Source: Pontibacter silvestris (GTDB taxonomy: Bacteria > Bacteroidota > Bacteroidia > Cytophagales > Hymenobacteraceae). Taken from it: a stretch of DNA of 64,000 bases. Both the position numbers and the translations under genes were made by a program. Below the pieces are notes generated by a model. It saw only the letters and a program-made list of their open reading frames with translations, ran no database searches and had not been told where the DNA came from. This document shows, piece after piece, positions 36,768 through 45,122 of the stretch. Position 1 is the stretch's first letter. Every line of letters starts with the position of its first letter. The stretch covers positions 62,001 through 126,000 of the forward strand of contig NZ_JAJJWI010000006.1 of the NCBI RefSeq assembly GCF_020907275.1, written 5' to 3'.

Positions 36768-36798
36768 AAGCCTTACACTTTCCGTGTAAGGCTTTTTG
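36768..36798 (+). terminator. Terminator after rpsT
   Basis: Perfect 11-bp stem AAGCCTTACAC / GTGTAAGGCTT (36768-36778 with 36784-36794), 5-nt loop, then a T-run. Confidence 0.88.
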
Positions 36799-36822
36799 TG
36801 CTTAAACAGTTGCTTTCTGTGT

Positions 36823-37138
36823 ATGAGAAGAGCTGTTTACTTAGGTTTAGCTGTCATAACCTTAATAGCCTGTGATAAGAACGAGGATGAGCCTAGTTCT
36901 TATCTGGACATGGATACGAACAAAAATTTATACTATTGATAATCAGGGGAACGGAAGCTATAACCTGCATGGTTATTCAAGTGAGTACGACAAAGACAAT
37001 TTGTGCCAGTTTACAAATAATAACGATTGCCTTTTCAAGGAAGGGGATAAGGTTTGTAATCCAAGTTCTGAGAGAGCAGATAAATATGCTCTCTTATGGA
37101 ATGGTGCAGAAATACATTTTCAAAGCGGTGGTGCCTGA
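36823..37138 (+). pseudogene. Small lipoprotein gene, apparently frameshifted
   Basis: ATG 36823 opens a lipoprotein signal (MRRAVYLGLAVITLIACDKN, Cys17) but stops after 38 residues at 36937-36939. The next frame continues without interruption as IYTIDNQGNGSYNLHGYSSE, then DKDNLCQFTNNNDCLFKEGD, ending QSGGA at 37138. Joined, this makes a protein of about 104 aa with two or three Cys in the mature part. The shift probably lies in the A-run at 36922-36926. Either this is a disabled gene, a sequencing slip, or a true 38-aa lipoprotein followed by chance coding. The family is not recognised. Confidence 0.55.
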
Positions 37139-37373
37139 ACAATCTTTTCTTTGTCGAATCAATCATCGCTTCGCTTGAAATAACGCAGCCAGTAGCATCA
37201 ATGACTAGTTTTAGAAAGATATGTAACAGCCTTTAAAAGGCAGTAACTTGATTAACACATGTTTATCAGGCAAACCAATTATTCTTAACTAGAAGCCTAA
37301 GGGTAGAGTTATACATCAGAAGACATAACCAGATTGAGTAGATCTTAACCTGGATAATTAGTAGTTAACGTTT
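37139..37373. other. Intergenic DNA, nothing recognised
   Basis: About 235 nt of AT-rich sequence with no credible gene or promoter box, ending in the large hairpin at 37374-37430. Confidence 0.4.
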
Positions 37374-37430
37374 ACATCAATAAAAAAAGCGGGAAGCGTT
37401 TATAACGCTTCCCGCTTTTTTTATTGATGT
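37374..37430. terminator. Terminator with a 27-bp perfect stem after pyk
   Basis: Arms 37374-37400 and 37404-37430 are exact reverse complements with a 3-nt loop. The GC core GCGGGAAGCG is flanked by A/T runs on both sides, so it can work in both directions. It lies just downstream of pyk on the minus strand. Confidence 0.9.
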
Positions 37431-37444
37431 GTATAATTTTATGT

Positions 37445-38872
37445 TTAGGCAATACTTAATTTAATCATATTAGTACGCTTCTTCTCATTAAGAGGCATGC
37501 TGGCCATGTTGATAAATACGTCGCCTGTAGTAATGTGTCCGCTTTGCAGCAAAGTCTCTTTTATATCAGTGATAGTAGCATCAGTAGTTTCAAACTTATC
37601 ATAATAGAAACCTCGAACGCCCCAAACCAGGTTTAATGTGTTCAGGAGCCTAGGGTTTTGTGTGAAGATGAATACATCTGCCTTAGGTCGGTGCTTGATA
37701 ATTTGGAAAGCAGTATAACCAGACTTCGTCATGCCGATAACTGCTTTTGCATTTGTGTCGCGGGCAAGGCTGCAGGCATTAGCTACCAGGCTGTCGTGCA
37801 AGAATGTCTCAGAGTTATGGTTTGGTGTATATTGCTTATAGAAGATATTAGCACGGTTCTCTACATTGCTGATAGTTAAGTTCATGCTGCGGATGGTTTC
37901 AATAGGATATGCACCTACGGCTGTCTCTGCGCTAAGCATTACAGTGTCAGCACCATCAATTACAGCATTCGCAACGTCGTTTGTCTCTGCACGTGTCGGA
38001 CGAGGGTTCACAATCATACTTTCCATCATCTGCGTAGCGACAATAACAGGTTTGGCAGCCTTGTTACATTTTTCGATCAGCATTTTCTGAATCATTGGTA
38101 CTTGCTCCATTCCAACTTCTACACCAAGGTCACCGCGGGCCACCATAATAGCATCTGTGATTTCAATAATGGCGTCGATGTTAGTGATAGCCTCTGGCTT
38201 CTCAATTTTGGCAATTACACGTGTGTCTTTTCCACGCTCAGCAATAATGCGTTTAATTTCATGAATGTCTTCTGCAGTACGCACAAACGATAGCGCCACC
38301 CATTCTACATCATTATCAAGGCCAAAGTGAAGGTCTTCAACGTCTTTTTCAGTTAATGACGGAGCAGAAACTTTAGAGTTAGGAAGGTTTATACCTTTAC
38401 GAGGCTTTACAATACCACCATAAACAACCTCCGTTACTACTTCAAGTTCTTTGTCAGTAGACAGAACTTTTAATTCAAGCTTACCATCATCCAAAAGAAT
38501 GGCATCACCTTCTTTTACATCTTTGGCCAGGCCTGTATAAATAGTAGATAATCTATCAGCAGTACTAACAGAGCCATCACAAACTAATTTTATGTGCTGG
38601 CCTTCTACTATCTCAACACTGCCATTTTCAACATCGCCCAATCTTATTTTAGGCCCCTGAAGGTCTTGAACAAGGCATATGTTTGTGTTATGTTCACTAT
38701 TTATTTTACGTACATGATCAATCACTTTCTGATGCTCAGAGTACGCTCCGTGTGAGAAGTTGAGGCGGAATGCATCAACACCTACCTGTACAAGCGCCAA
38801 AAGCATATCATAACTGTTGCTAGCAGGGCCTACTGTAGCAAGAACTTTTGTCTTGTTAAAAGATACTTCCAT
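37445..38872 (-). CDS. pyk: Pyruvate kinase
   Basis: 475-aa glycolytic enzyme converting PEP and ADP to pyruvate and ATP. Seen: TKVLATVGPASNSYDML at the N-terminus, RLNFSHGAYSEHQ near residue 36, LVQDLQGPKIRLGDV, the B domain, the active-site block AKIEKPEAITNIDAIIEITDAIMVARGDLGVE (about residues 217-250; K and the Mg-binding E/D), and MMESMIVNPRPTRAETNDVANAVIDG. The C-terminal domain is of normal length. It follows the IPExxxVDY gene by 3 nt and is certainly co-transcribed with it. Confidence 0.97.
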   Translation of the reverse strand: MEVSFNKTKVLATVGPASNSYDMLLALVQVGVDAFRLNFSHGAYSEHQKVIDHVRKINSEHNTNICLVQDLQGPKIRLGDVENGSVEIVEGQHIKLVCDGSVSTADRLSTIYTGLAKDVKEGDAILLDDGKLELKVLSTDKELEVVTEVVYGGIVKPRKGINLPNSKVSAPSLTEKDVEDLHFGLDNDVEWVALSFVRTAEDIHEIKRIIAERGKDTRVIAKIEKPEAITNIDAIIEITDAIMVARGDLGVEVGMEQVPMIQKMLIEKCNKAAKPVIVATQMMESMIVNPRPTRAETNDVANAVIDGADTVMLSAETAVGAYPIETIRSMNLTISNVENRANIFYKQYTPNHNSETFLHDSLVANACSLARDTNAKAVIGMTKSGYTAFQIIKHRPKADVFIFTQNPRLLNTLNLVWGVRGFYYDKFETTDATITDIKETLLQSGHITTGDVFINMASMPLNEKKRTNMIKLSIA

Positions 38873-38875
38873 AAA

Positions 38876-39304
38876 TTAGAATAAAAGGTTTTCCTTAAAC
38901 TTAAGTGTAAGAGGGTCAAATTTTTTAATGTACTGTACTAAAGGTATACGTAATAAGTTAGTAATAAAATCTTGGGTACACAACTCCTGCAAAGCCCCTG
39001 TAATTTGCAGCAAGTAATCATACTCTTTTATATCTGGGAGCAAATAAGGCTTCTTTAATGTACTGGTGCCTAATGCTCTATTACAAAACAAACGCACAAC
39101 GCTGTGTTCGCTGCTGTGCTCATAATTAGAAATTACCAGTTGCTCTTTATCAAACAGATTGTAAATCAGGTCTTGCTGCTTTGTAAGGTGCAACCCAAGC
39201 AATTTATTTAATGACCACGCTAATTTATAATCTTTTCCTGACGATACCATTCCATACAGGTCAAAATTATAATCATATTCCACATCTAGGCTCAACGTTT
39301 TCAT
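38876..39304 (-). CDS. IPExxxVDY family protein
   Basis: 142-aa protein of a Bacteroidota-restricted family named after a C-terminal motif; here the motif region reads LLPDIKEYDYLLQITG (about residues 87-102), a variant with D for E. The N-terminus (KTLSLDVEYDYNFDLYGMVS) and LAWSLNKLLGLHL are typical. The biochemical role is unknown. Its position, 3 nt before pyk, is conserved in the phylum and suggests a link to that transcript. A minus-strand TACTTTTG box at 39324-39331 could be the promoter. Confidence 0.85.
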   Translation of the reverse strand: MKTLSLDVEYDYNFDLYGMVSSGKDYKLAWSLNKLLGLHLTKQQDLIYNLFDKEQLVISNYEHSSEHSVVRLFCNRALGTSTLKKPYLLPDIKEYDYLLQITGALQELCTQDFITNLLRIPLVQYIKKFDPLTLKFKENLLF

Positions 39305-39323
39305 ATAATGCCATACCGAATCC

Positions 39324-39331
39324 CAAAAGTA
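39324..39331 (-). promoter_or_regulatory. Promoter -7 box for IPExxxVDY-pyk
   Basis: Minus-strand TACTTTTG matches TAnnTTTG, 20 nt before the ATG. No clear -33 TTTG. Confidence 0.5.
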
Positions 39332-39400
39332 AGAAGGTCTGAGATTAAAATGGCTGATATTGCATAAAACTTTTGCACAAGGACGAATAGAGTAATTTTT

Positions 39401-39432
39401 TTTGACATTGTCTGCTGAAATATATTTCTTTG
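39401..39432 (+). promoter_or_regulatory. Promoter for acpP-fabF-rnc
   Basis: TTTG at 39401-39404, a 20-nt spacer and TTTCTTTG at 39425-39432 (one mismatch to TAnnTTTG). The predicted start is near 39440, 21 nt before the acpP ATG. Confidence 0.6.
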
Positions 39433-39460
39433 CACAGTGTTTTAATTAACTATAAGAAAA

Positions 39461-39697
39461 ATGTCAGAAATCGCAGAAAAAGTAAAAGCTATCATTATCG
39501 ATAAGCTTGGTGTTGAAGAGTCAGAGGTAACTCCGGAGGCGAGCTTCACTAACGATCTTGGCGCTGATTCATTGGATACCGTTGAGCTTATCATGGAATT
39601 TGAGAAAGAGTTCAACGTTTCTATTCCAGATGATCAAGCTGAAAACATCGGTACTGTAGGCCAAGCTATCAGCTACCTTGAAGAGCACGCGAAATAA
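39461..39697 (+). CDS. acpP: Acyl carrier protein
   Basis: 78-aa acidic four-helix carrier of fatty-acid synthesis intermediates. The phosphopantetheine serine is in the canonical [10 protein letters not shown] motif (about Ser38). The N-terminus [20 protein letters not shown] and C-terminal [20 protein letters not shown] are typical. It heads the acpP-fabF-rnc unit, with a likely promoter 30-60 nt upstream, divergent from the IPExxxVDY-pyk pair. In many relatives these five genes are neighbours. Confidence 0.98.
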   Translation: MSEIAEKVKAIIIDKLGVEESEVTPEASFTNDLGADSLDTVELIMEFEKEFNVSIPDDQAENIGTVGQAISYLEEHAK

Positions 39698-39754
39698 GAA
39701 CTTCCCTTTTTATTTTATTCAAAAAATCTACTATCTATCCTCTACTAGCAGCTT

Positions 39755-41008
39755 ATGGAGCTTAAGAGAGTTGTAGTGACTGGGCTAGGCGCACTCACGC
39801 CAGTTGGAAATACTGTTTCTGAATACTGGAATGGTCTGACTAACGGCGTGAGTGGGGCTGCGCCTATCACACGTTTTGATGCAAGTAAGTTTAAAACGCA
39901 GTTTGCCTGTGAAGTAAAAGGATACGAGGCAGAAAACTACTTCGAGCGAAAAGAGGCCCGTAAAATGGACCCTTTTACTCAGTTTGCGATGGTTGTAGCC
40001 GACGAGGCTGTAAAAGATGCCAGACTGATCGAAGACAATGTTGATCTTGATCGCATTGGCGTTATCTGGGGATCTGGAATAGGCGGTTTACGTACTTTCC
40101 AGGAGGAGTGTGTGAACTTCGCCAATGGCGGTGGTATTCCACGCTTCAATCCTTTCTTCATTCCGAAGATGATTGCTGACATTAGTGCGGGGCATATTTC
40201 AATTAAATATGGCTTCCGTGGTCCTAATTTTGTAACAGTTTCTGCTTGTGCCTCTGCTACAAATGCCCTGATTGATTCCTTTAACTATATCCGGTTAGGA
40301 ATGGCTGATGTGGTGGTTAGTGGTGGCTCTGAAGCTGCTGTAACGGAGGCCGGTATCGGTGGTTTTAATGCTTTGAAGGCCCTTTCAGAAAGAAATGACT
40401 CTCCGGAAACTGCCTCCCGACCGTTCGACAAAGACCGTGATGGCTTTGTGTTAGGAGAAGGCGCCGGTGCTATCATTCTAGAAGAATATGAGCATGCTAA
40501 AAGACGCGGTGCCAAAATTTATGCTGAAATAATCGGAGGCGGTATGTCTGCCGATGCTCATCATATTACGGCACCACACCCTGAAGGCTTGGGCGCGTTT
40601 AACGTGATGAAAAATGCACTGCGTGATGCCAATATTAAACCTGAAGATGTTGACTATATCAACGTACACGGTACTTCTACACCACTAGGTGATGTGGGAG
40701 AGGTAAAAGCAATTCAGCGTGTATTTGGTGATCATGCCTATAACATGAACATAAGCTCTACAAAGTCTATGACTGGGCATTTGTTGGGTGCTGCTGGTGC
40801 TATTGAGTCTATTGCATCTATCCTGGCTATTCAGAATAATGTTATTCCGCCAACGATAAACCATTTCAATGACGACGAAGCTTTTGATCCTCGTCTGAAC
40901 CTGACGTTTAATAAAGCGCAGGAGCGTGAAGTTAAAATTGCTTTAAGTAATACCTTTGGCTTTGGTGGTCATAATACCTCTGTTGTATTCCGTCAATTGA
41001 ACGATTAG
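39755..41008 (+). CDS. fabF: 3-oxoacyl-[acyl-carrier-protein] synthase II
   Basis: 417-aa condensing enzyme that extends acyl-ACP with malonyl-ACP. The Cys-His-His triad is visible: Cys in VSACASATNAL near residue 164, His in NVHGTSTPLGD near 304 and His in STKSMTGHLLGAAGA near 341. Also seen: GLGALTPVGNTVSEYW at the start, ISIKYGFRGPN and the C-terminal NTFGFGGHNTSVVF. Length is normal. It follows acpP by 57 nt, and its TAG stop overlaps the GTG start of rnc. Confidence 0.98.
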   Translation: MELKRVVVTGLGALTPVGNTVSEYWNGLTNGVSGAAPITRFDASKFKTQFACEVKGYEAENYFERKEARKMDPFTQFAMVVADEAVKDARLIEDNVDLDRIGVIWGSGIGGLRTFQEECVNFANGGGIPRFNPFFIPKMIADISAGHISIKYGFRGPNFVTVSACASATNALIDSFNYIRLGMADVVVSGGSEAAVTEAGIGGFNALKALSERNDSPETASRPFDKDRDGFVLGEGAGAIILEEYEHAKRRGAKIYAEIIGGGMSADAHHITAPHPEGLGAFNVMKNALRDANIKPEDVDYINVHGTSTPLGDVGEVKAIQRVFGDHAYNMNISSTKSMTGHLLGAAGAIESIASILAIQNNVIPPTINHFNDDEAFDPRLNLTFNKAQEREVKIALSNTFGFGGHNTSVVFRQLND

Positions 41009-41748
41009 TGTTTGGCCCATTTAAACCGGTTCGGCGCTTTTATCAAAAAGTTTTTACAAAGGACAAAGATTTAGTACGCGCGATTGCCGGCATTATTGGT
41101 TACACACCCGATAATATCCGCTTATATAAACTTGCCCTTACCCATACCTCGTTTGTCCGTCAGGCTGCTGTTAGCAAGCATGAGACAAACGAGCGACTGG
41201 AGTTTTTGGGTGATGCGATATTAGGTTCAGTTGTAGCGGAGCATCTTTTTAATAAATTTCCTTATGAAGACGAAGGCTTTCTGACTGAAATACGTTCACG
41301 AATTGTAAACCGTGAGTCTCTGAATCAGATAGCCTTGAAAATTGGCTTAAACCTGCTGGTTAAGGTAGATACCTCTAACCAAGGTATGCGCCATAAGTCT
41401 GTAAATGGCAATGCTCTGGAGGCATTGGTAGGCGCTGTGTATCTTGATAAAGGATATAATGATACCCGCCGTTTTATATTAAATAAGCTTGTAAAGCCAC
41501 ACGTGGACCTGCACAAACTGGTTAATACCACTTCTAACTTTAAGAGTAAGTTGATAGAGTGGGCACAGAGCCAGAACCTTGATATTCGCTTTGAAATAGT
41601 AAAGCGCAGGCAGCAGGGCAACACCACAGAATTTACGTCCGAAGTTTATATAGACGACAAACCTATTGCGATAGGTGTAGGACTTTCTAAAAAGAAAGCA
41701 GAACAGGCAGCCGCTGAAAAAAGCTTGGAGTTCCTGAAAATCAGTTAG
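41008..41748 (+). CDS. rnc: Ribonuclease III
   Basis: 246-aa double-strand-specific endonuclease for rRNA and mRNA processing. The nuclease signature NERLEFLGDAILGSVVAEHL (about residues 52-71) holds the catalytic Glu/Asp; a second acidic cluster is in NALEALVGAVYLDKGY near 130. The C-terminal dsRNA-binding domain (about 165-244) ends KKKAEQAAAEKSLEFL. It starts at GTG 41008, which shares one base with the fabF stop (TAGTG), implying coupled translation. An N-terminal extension of about 25 residues precedes the nuclease domain. Confidence 0.96.
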   Translation: MFGPFKPVRRFYQKVFTKDKDLVRAIAGIIGYTPDNIRLYKLALTHTSFVRQAAVSKHETNERLEFLGDAILGSVVAEHLFNKFPYEDEGFLTEIRSRIVNRESLNQIALKIGLNLLVKVDTSNQGMRHKSVNGNALEALVGAVYLDKGYNDTRRFILNKLVKPHVDLHKLVNTTSNFKSKLIEWAQSQNLDIRFEIVKRRQQGNTTEFTSEVYIDDKPIAIGVGLSKKKAEQAAAEKSLEFLKIS

Positions 41749-42122
41749 CTACTATAGGCTTTGGTTTATAAGTTGAACTGCTGTGTTATATTATTTTGAG
41801 TCGTTCAGTTTTTCGGATCTTATTAGTTTAATGAGCTTGAACAGATTTATGGTTGGAAGTTCTACTAACATAGAGATGAACTGACCAAACCTATCTCTGA
41901 CGTAGAAGCTTATACTCTGCTAATTCACAAAGTGAACTGCTTCTGTGCTTTAAACTTTCCCGCCAACCCATTTTCCTGATACTAGCAATTGATATCAGAA
42001 GTTTTCTCCTTAAGGAGAAAGTGCTGCTATGTTCTCTTTAAGCTTCTTTTTCTTTCGTATCCGTTATATTTTTTTGCAGACATCACTTAACTTGCTTTCA
42101 CTTAGTTGCGTTATAGAACTCC
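41749..42122. other. Intergenic region rnc-nadE
   Basis: About 370 nt with no credible gene. A short perfect palindrome, TTCTCCTTAAGGAGAA, lies near 42004-42019. A T-rich stretch ending TTTTTTTGCAG near 42066-42080 could be part of the nadE promoter but is not an exact match. Confidence 0.4.
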
Positions 42123-44015
42123 ATGGAAGAAACAAGATTAATGCTGGCTGGTGCCGCCTTAAATCAAACCCCTCTTGATTGGGAAAACAATCTACAGAAT
42201 ATAAAAGATGCCATTACAGAAGCTATAAGTAATAATGTAGACATTCTGGTGTTACCGGAGCTTTGCATAACAGGCTATGGTTGTGAAGATTTATTTTTGA
42301 GTACCTGGCTCGCTGAGGAAGCCTTTCTTAAGCTGCTGGAGATAAAGGAATGGTGCGAGAACATAACAGTTTGTGTTGGTATTCCGCTCTGGCTTGAAAA
42401 TAATGTTTATAACACTTCCTGTGTTATAAAAAGCAGAGAAATTGTAGGTTTTACGGCTAAACAATTCTTAGCCAACGACGGGGTACATTATGAACCTCGT
42501 TGGTTTACACCCTGGCCAGCCGATGTAGTGCAAGAGTTTGAAATGCTTGGCAATATTTACTCTGTTGGAGATATAATTTATGAAGAGCAGGGAGTTAAGT
42601 ATGCGTTTGAGATATGTGAAGATGCCTGGCGACCAAACCGTCCGGCTGAGCGCCACGTGCTCAAAGGAGTTCAGCTGATACTAAACCCAAGTGCCAGTCA
42701 TTTTGCACTAAGCAAGACAGATATTCGCTACAGATTAGTAGTAGATGCATCTAAGAAGTACCAATGTGCCTATGTATATGCTAATTTATTAGGCAATGAG
42801 GCTGGGCGAATGATTTATGATGGGGAGGTGCTGATAGCTCAGAATGGAAAGCTGATCAGGCGTAATGAGCTGCTGTGCTACAAAAATGTGGATATGGAGT
42901 GTGCTGAAGTATGCTTTTCTGATAACCCTACCATAGAAGAAACGATAGAATATTTGCCACCTATTGATGAGAACAAAGAAGTTTTTGCCGCTCTTACTTT
43001 AGCCTTGTTCGACTATATGCGAAAGACCTATAGCCGTGGCTTTGTACTTTCGTTAAGTGGCGGTGCAGATTCCTCGTTATGTGCCGTGGCAGTAGCTGAA
43101 ATGGTGCGAAGAGGTATTGAAAGCTTAGGTGTATCGGCATTTGTGGCTAAGGCTAAAATGTTTTCAGCTGCGGAAATGGCTGAATTTGAGGCTATGCCAG
43201 AAGGCCAGGCGGTAAAAGAGTTGGTAAGCAGGTTACTTACCTGTGCTTACCAAGGTACTGTCAATTCTTCTGATGATACTTTTAATTCAGCTAAAGGACT
43301 GGCTGATTCAATAGGCGCCGCCTTTTATAATTGGACCATTGATGAAGAAGTACAAAGTTACACTTCTAAAATAGAGTCAGCACTACACAGGCCGCTAACC
43401 TGGGAGCACGATGATATAACACTGCAAAATATACAAGCGCGTGTGCGTGCTCCTGGCATCTGGATGCTCACAAATATTAAGAATGCTTTGTTAATGGCTA
43501 CCTCTAACCGAAGTGAGGGTGCTGTAGGTTATACGACTATGGATGGGGATACTGCTGGCGGTATATCACCCATAGCAGGTATAGATAAAGCATTTATACG
43601 ACAGTTACTACTGTGGGCTCAGCAGGAGTTAAGCTATGAAGGCTTGCAGTATGTGAATAGTTTGCAGCCAAGTGCAGAGCTTCGTCCGTCTGAGGAAGCA
43701 CAGACAGACGAAAAGGACCTGATGCCATATGAAGTGTTGAACCAGATTGAGCGGTTAGCGTTTTATGATCGCTTAGCACCGGATAAAGTATACCAGCAGT
43801 TGCTGGATCAGGGAGTTGCCTCTCCTGAAACACTAAAGCAATGGGTAAAAAAGTTTTATACACTATGGGGAAGAAACCAGTGGAAGCGTGAGCGTTTTGC
43901 ACCGTCGTTTCATTTAGATGATTATAACCTGGACCCTCGCAGTTGGCTCCGTTTCCCAATACTGAGCGGAGGGTTCAAAGACGAACTTGGTAAATTGGAT
44001 AACATTACCCGCTGA
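42123..44015 (+). CDS. nadE: NAD+ synthase, glutamine-hydrolysing
   Basis: 630-aa two-domain enzyme that amidates nicotinate adenine dinucleotide. The N-terminal nitrilase-like amidase (about residues 5-280) has the Glu-Lys-Cys triad: Glu in VLPELCITGYG near 46, Lys in GFTAKQFLANDG near 116, Cys in YAFEICEDAWRP near 164. The C-terminal ATP-pyrophosphatase domain has the P-loop LSLSGGADSSLCAVAV near residue 310 and ARVRAPGIWMLTNIKNALLM with ATSNRSEGAVGYTT downstream. The glutamine domain supplies ammonia through a tunnel. Monocistronic, with no strong terminator before lgt. Confidence 0.95.
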   Translation: MEETRLMLAGAALNQTPLDWENNLQNIKDAITEAISNNVDILVLPELCITGYGCEDLFLSTWLAEEAFLKLLEIKEWCENITVCVGIPLWLENNVYNTSCVIKSREIVGFTAKQFLANDGVHYEPRWFTPWPADVVQEFEMLGNIYSVGDIIYEEQGVKYAFEICEDAWRPNRPAERHVLKGVQLILNPSASHFALSKTDIRYRLVVDASKKYQCAYVYANLLGNEAGRMIYDGEVLIAQNGKLIRRNELLCYKNVDMECAEVCFSDNPTIEETIEYLPPIDENKEVFAALTLALFDYMRKTYSRGFVLSLSGGADSSLCAVAVAEMVRRGIESLGVSAFVAKAKMFSAAEMAEFEAMPEGQAVKELVSRLLTCAYQGTVNSSDDTFNSAKGLADSIGAAFYNWTIDEEVQSYTSKIESALHRPLTWEHDDITLQNIQARVRAPGIWMLTNIKNALLMATSNRSEGAVGYTTMDGDTAGGISPIAGIDKAFIRQLLLWAQQELSYEGLQYVNSLQPSAELRPSEEAQTDEKDLMPYEVLNQIERLAFYDRLAPDKVYQQLLDQGVASPETLKQWVKKFYTLWGRNQWKRERFAPSFHLDDYNLDPRSWLRFPILSGGFKDELGKLDNITR

Positions 44016-44189
44016 TCTGAAATATAATAAAATAACAGACCAGGCAATACTAATAAAATGTGTGCTTAGTCTGTTGTTTTAAGAGCCATTCTGCTAGAAA
44101 TTTAAGTATTCTACTACTTTTTGTATCAGAGCATAGGGTATAGATAATATTGATCTAAGCTTTCCGTTTTTTCACTGCCTGAATTCTTG

Positions 44190-44197
44190 TAACTTTG
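44190..44197 (+). promoter_or_regulatory. Promoter -7 box for lgt
   Basis: TAACTTTG matches TAnnTTTG, with a T-run 19-20 nt upstream, 20 nt before the lgt ATG. Confidence 0.55.
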
Positions 44198-44216
44198 GCT
44201 GAACATAATCCTGCAC

Positions 44217-45062
44217 ATGAGTTTACTACATTATATCACCTGGAATGTTGATCCAGAGATTTTCAGTCTTGGCCCTTTGACTATACGTTGGTACGGTTTG
44301 TTTTTTGCCCTTGCCTTTGTATTCGGTCAGATAATCATGTCAAAAATGTATGTGGCTGAAGGTCGCACCGAGGGAGACGTTGATGTACTCACGCTTTACA
44401 TGATTATAGGTACTGTTATTGGAGCCCGCTTAGGACACACCTTGTTTTATGCTCCTGATTATTACCTGAGTAACCCTATTGAGATTTTAAAAATATGGGA
44501 GGGAGGATTAGCCAGCCATGGAGCAACCATTGGTATTTTATTAGCCCTCTGGCTTTTCAGCCGCAAACAAAAGTTTGATTACATGTGGGTACTGGACCGC
44601 ATTGTAGTTGTGGTAGCATTAGGTGGCGCTTTTATCCGGTTAGGTAACCTGATGAACTCGGAGATATTCGGTCATCCTACAGATTTACCCTGGGGCTTTA
44701 TATTTTTGCGCAGCACTGAGTTTTCGCAAGTGCCTCGCCACCCAACACAACTCTATGAGTCATTAGCAGCGTTTTTATTGTTTGTGCTACTTTACGGGCT
44801 ATGGCTTAAAAAGAAATCAGAACTGCCTCGTGGTCTCTTGTTTGGTATTTTCGTTACAGTGCTGTTCTCTTTCCGGTTTTTGGTGGAGTTCCTGAAGGAG
44901 AACCAGGAAGCATTTGAAGATACCATGGCGCTTAATATGGGGCAATTGCTAAGTATACCTCTGATTTTAGTAGGAATCGCGATACTGATAAAGGTAATAA
45001 TAAACCCTAAACCAGCTCTTCCTGGAGGACGATTACCTGATAGCCCTGCTAAAAGCAAATAA
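44217..45062 (+). CDS. lgt: Prolipoprotein diacylglyceryl transferase
   Basis: 281-aa inner-membrane enzyme with seven helices that attaches diacylglycerol from phosphatidylglycerol to the lipobox Cys. The family signature region reads GGAFIRLGNLMNSEIFGHPT (about residues 138-157; Arg and Asn are essential), with TIRWYGLFFALAFVFG, HGATIGILLALWLFSR and RHPTQLYESLAAF also matching. It supports the several predicted lipoproteins in this window (7728, 2933, 46211). It has its own promoter box and a very long terminator at its end. Confidence 0.97.
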   Translation: MSLLHYITWNVDPEIFSLGPLTIRWYGLFFALAFVFGQIIMSKMYVAEGRTEGDVDVLTLYMIIGTVIGARLGHTLFYAPDYYLSNPIEILKIWEGGLASHGATIGILLALWLFSRKQKFDYMWVLDRIVVVVALGGAFIRLGNLMNSEIFGHPTDLPWGFIFLRSTEFSQVPRHPTQLYESLAAFLLFVLLYGLWLKKKSELPRGLLFGIFVTVLFSFRFLVEFLKENQEAFEDTMALNMGQLLSIPLILVGIAILIKVIINPKPALPGGRLPDSPAKSK

Positions 45063-45068
45063 AAACTC

Positions 45069-45122
45069 CTTATAAATGAAGAAGCCCTGCCTTAGTTAAG
45101 GCAGGGCTTCTTCATTTATAAG
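45069..45122. terminator. Bidirectional terminator, 26-bp arms, touching the next stop codon
   Basis: Arms 45069-45094 and 45097-45122 are exact reverse complements. The effective loop is AGTT. It serves lgt on the plus strand and abuts the stop codon (45123-45125) of the minus-strand propeller gene. Confidence 0.9.

Noticed and set aside
36872..37138. Independent 88-aa gene starting at ATG 36872
   Set aside because: Its first 20 codons overlap the lipoprotein signal reading in another frame. A frameshifted continuation of the lipoprotein explains it better, though not certainly.
42004..42019. Perfect palindrome TTCTCCTTAAGGAGAA as a regulator site upstream of nadE
   Set aside because: It is a single short palindrome without a second copy, a known motif or a well-placed promoter; noted only in the intergenic entry.
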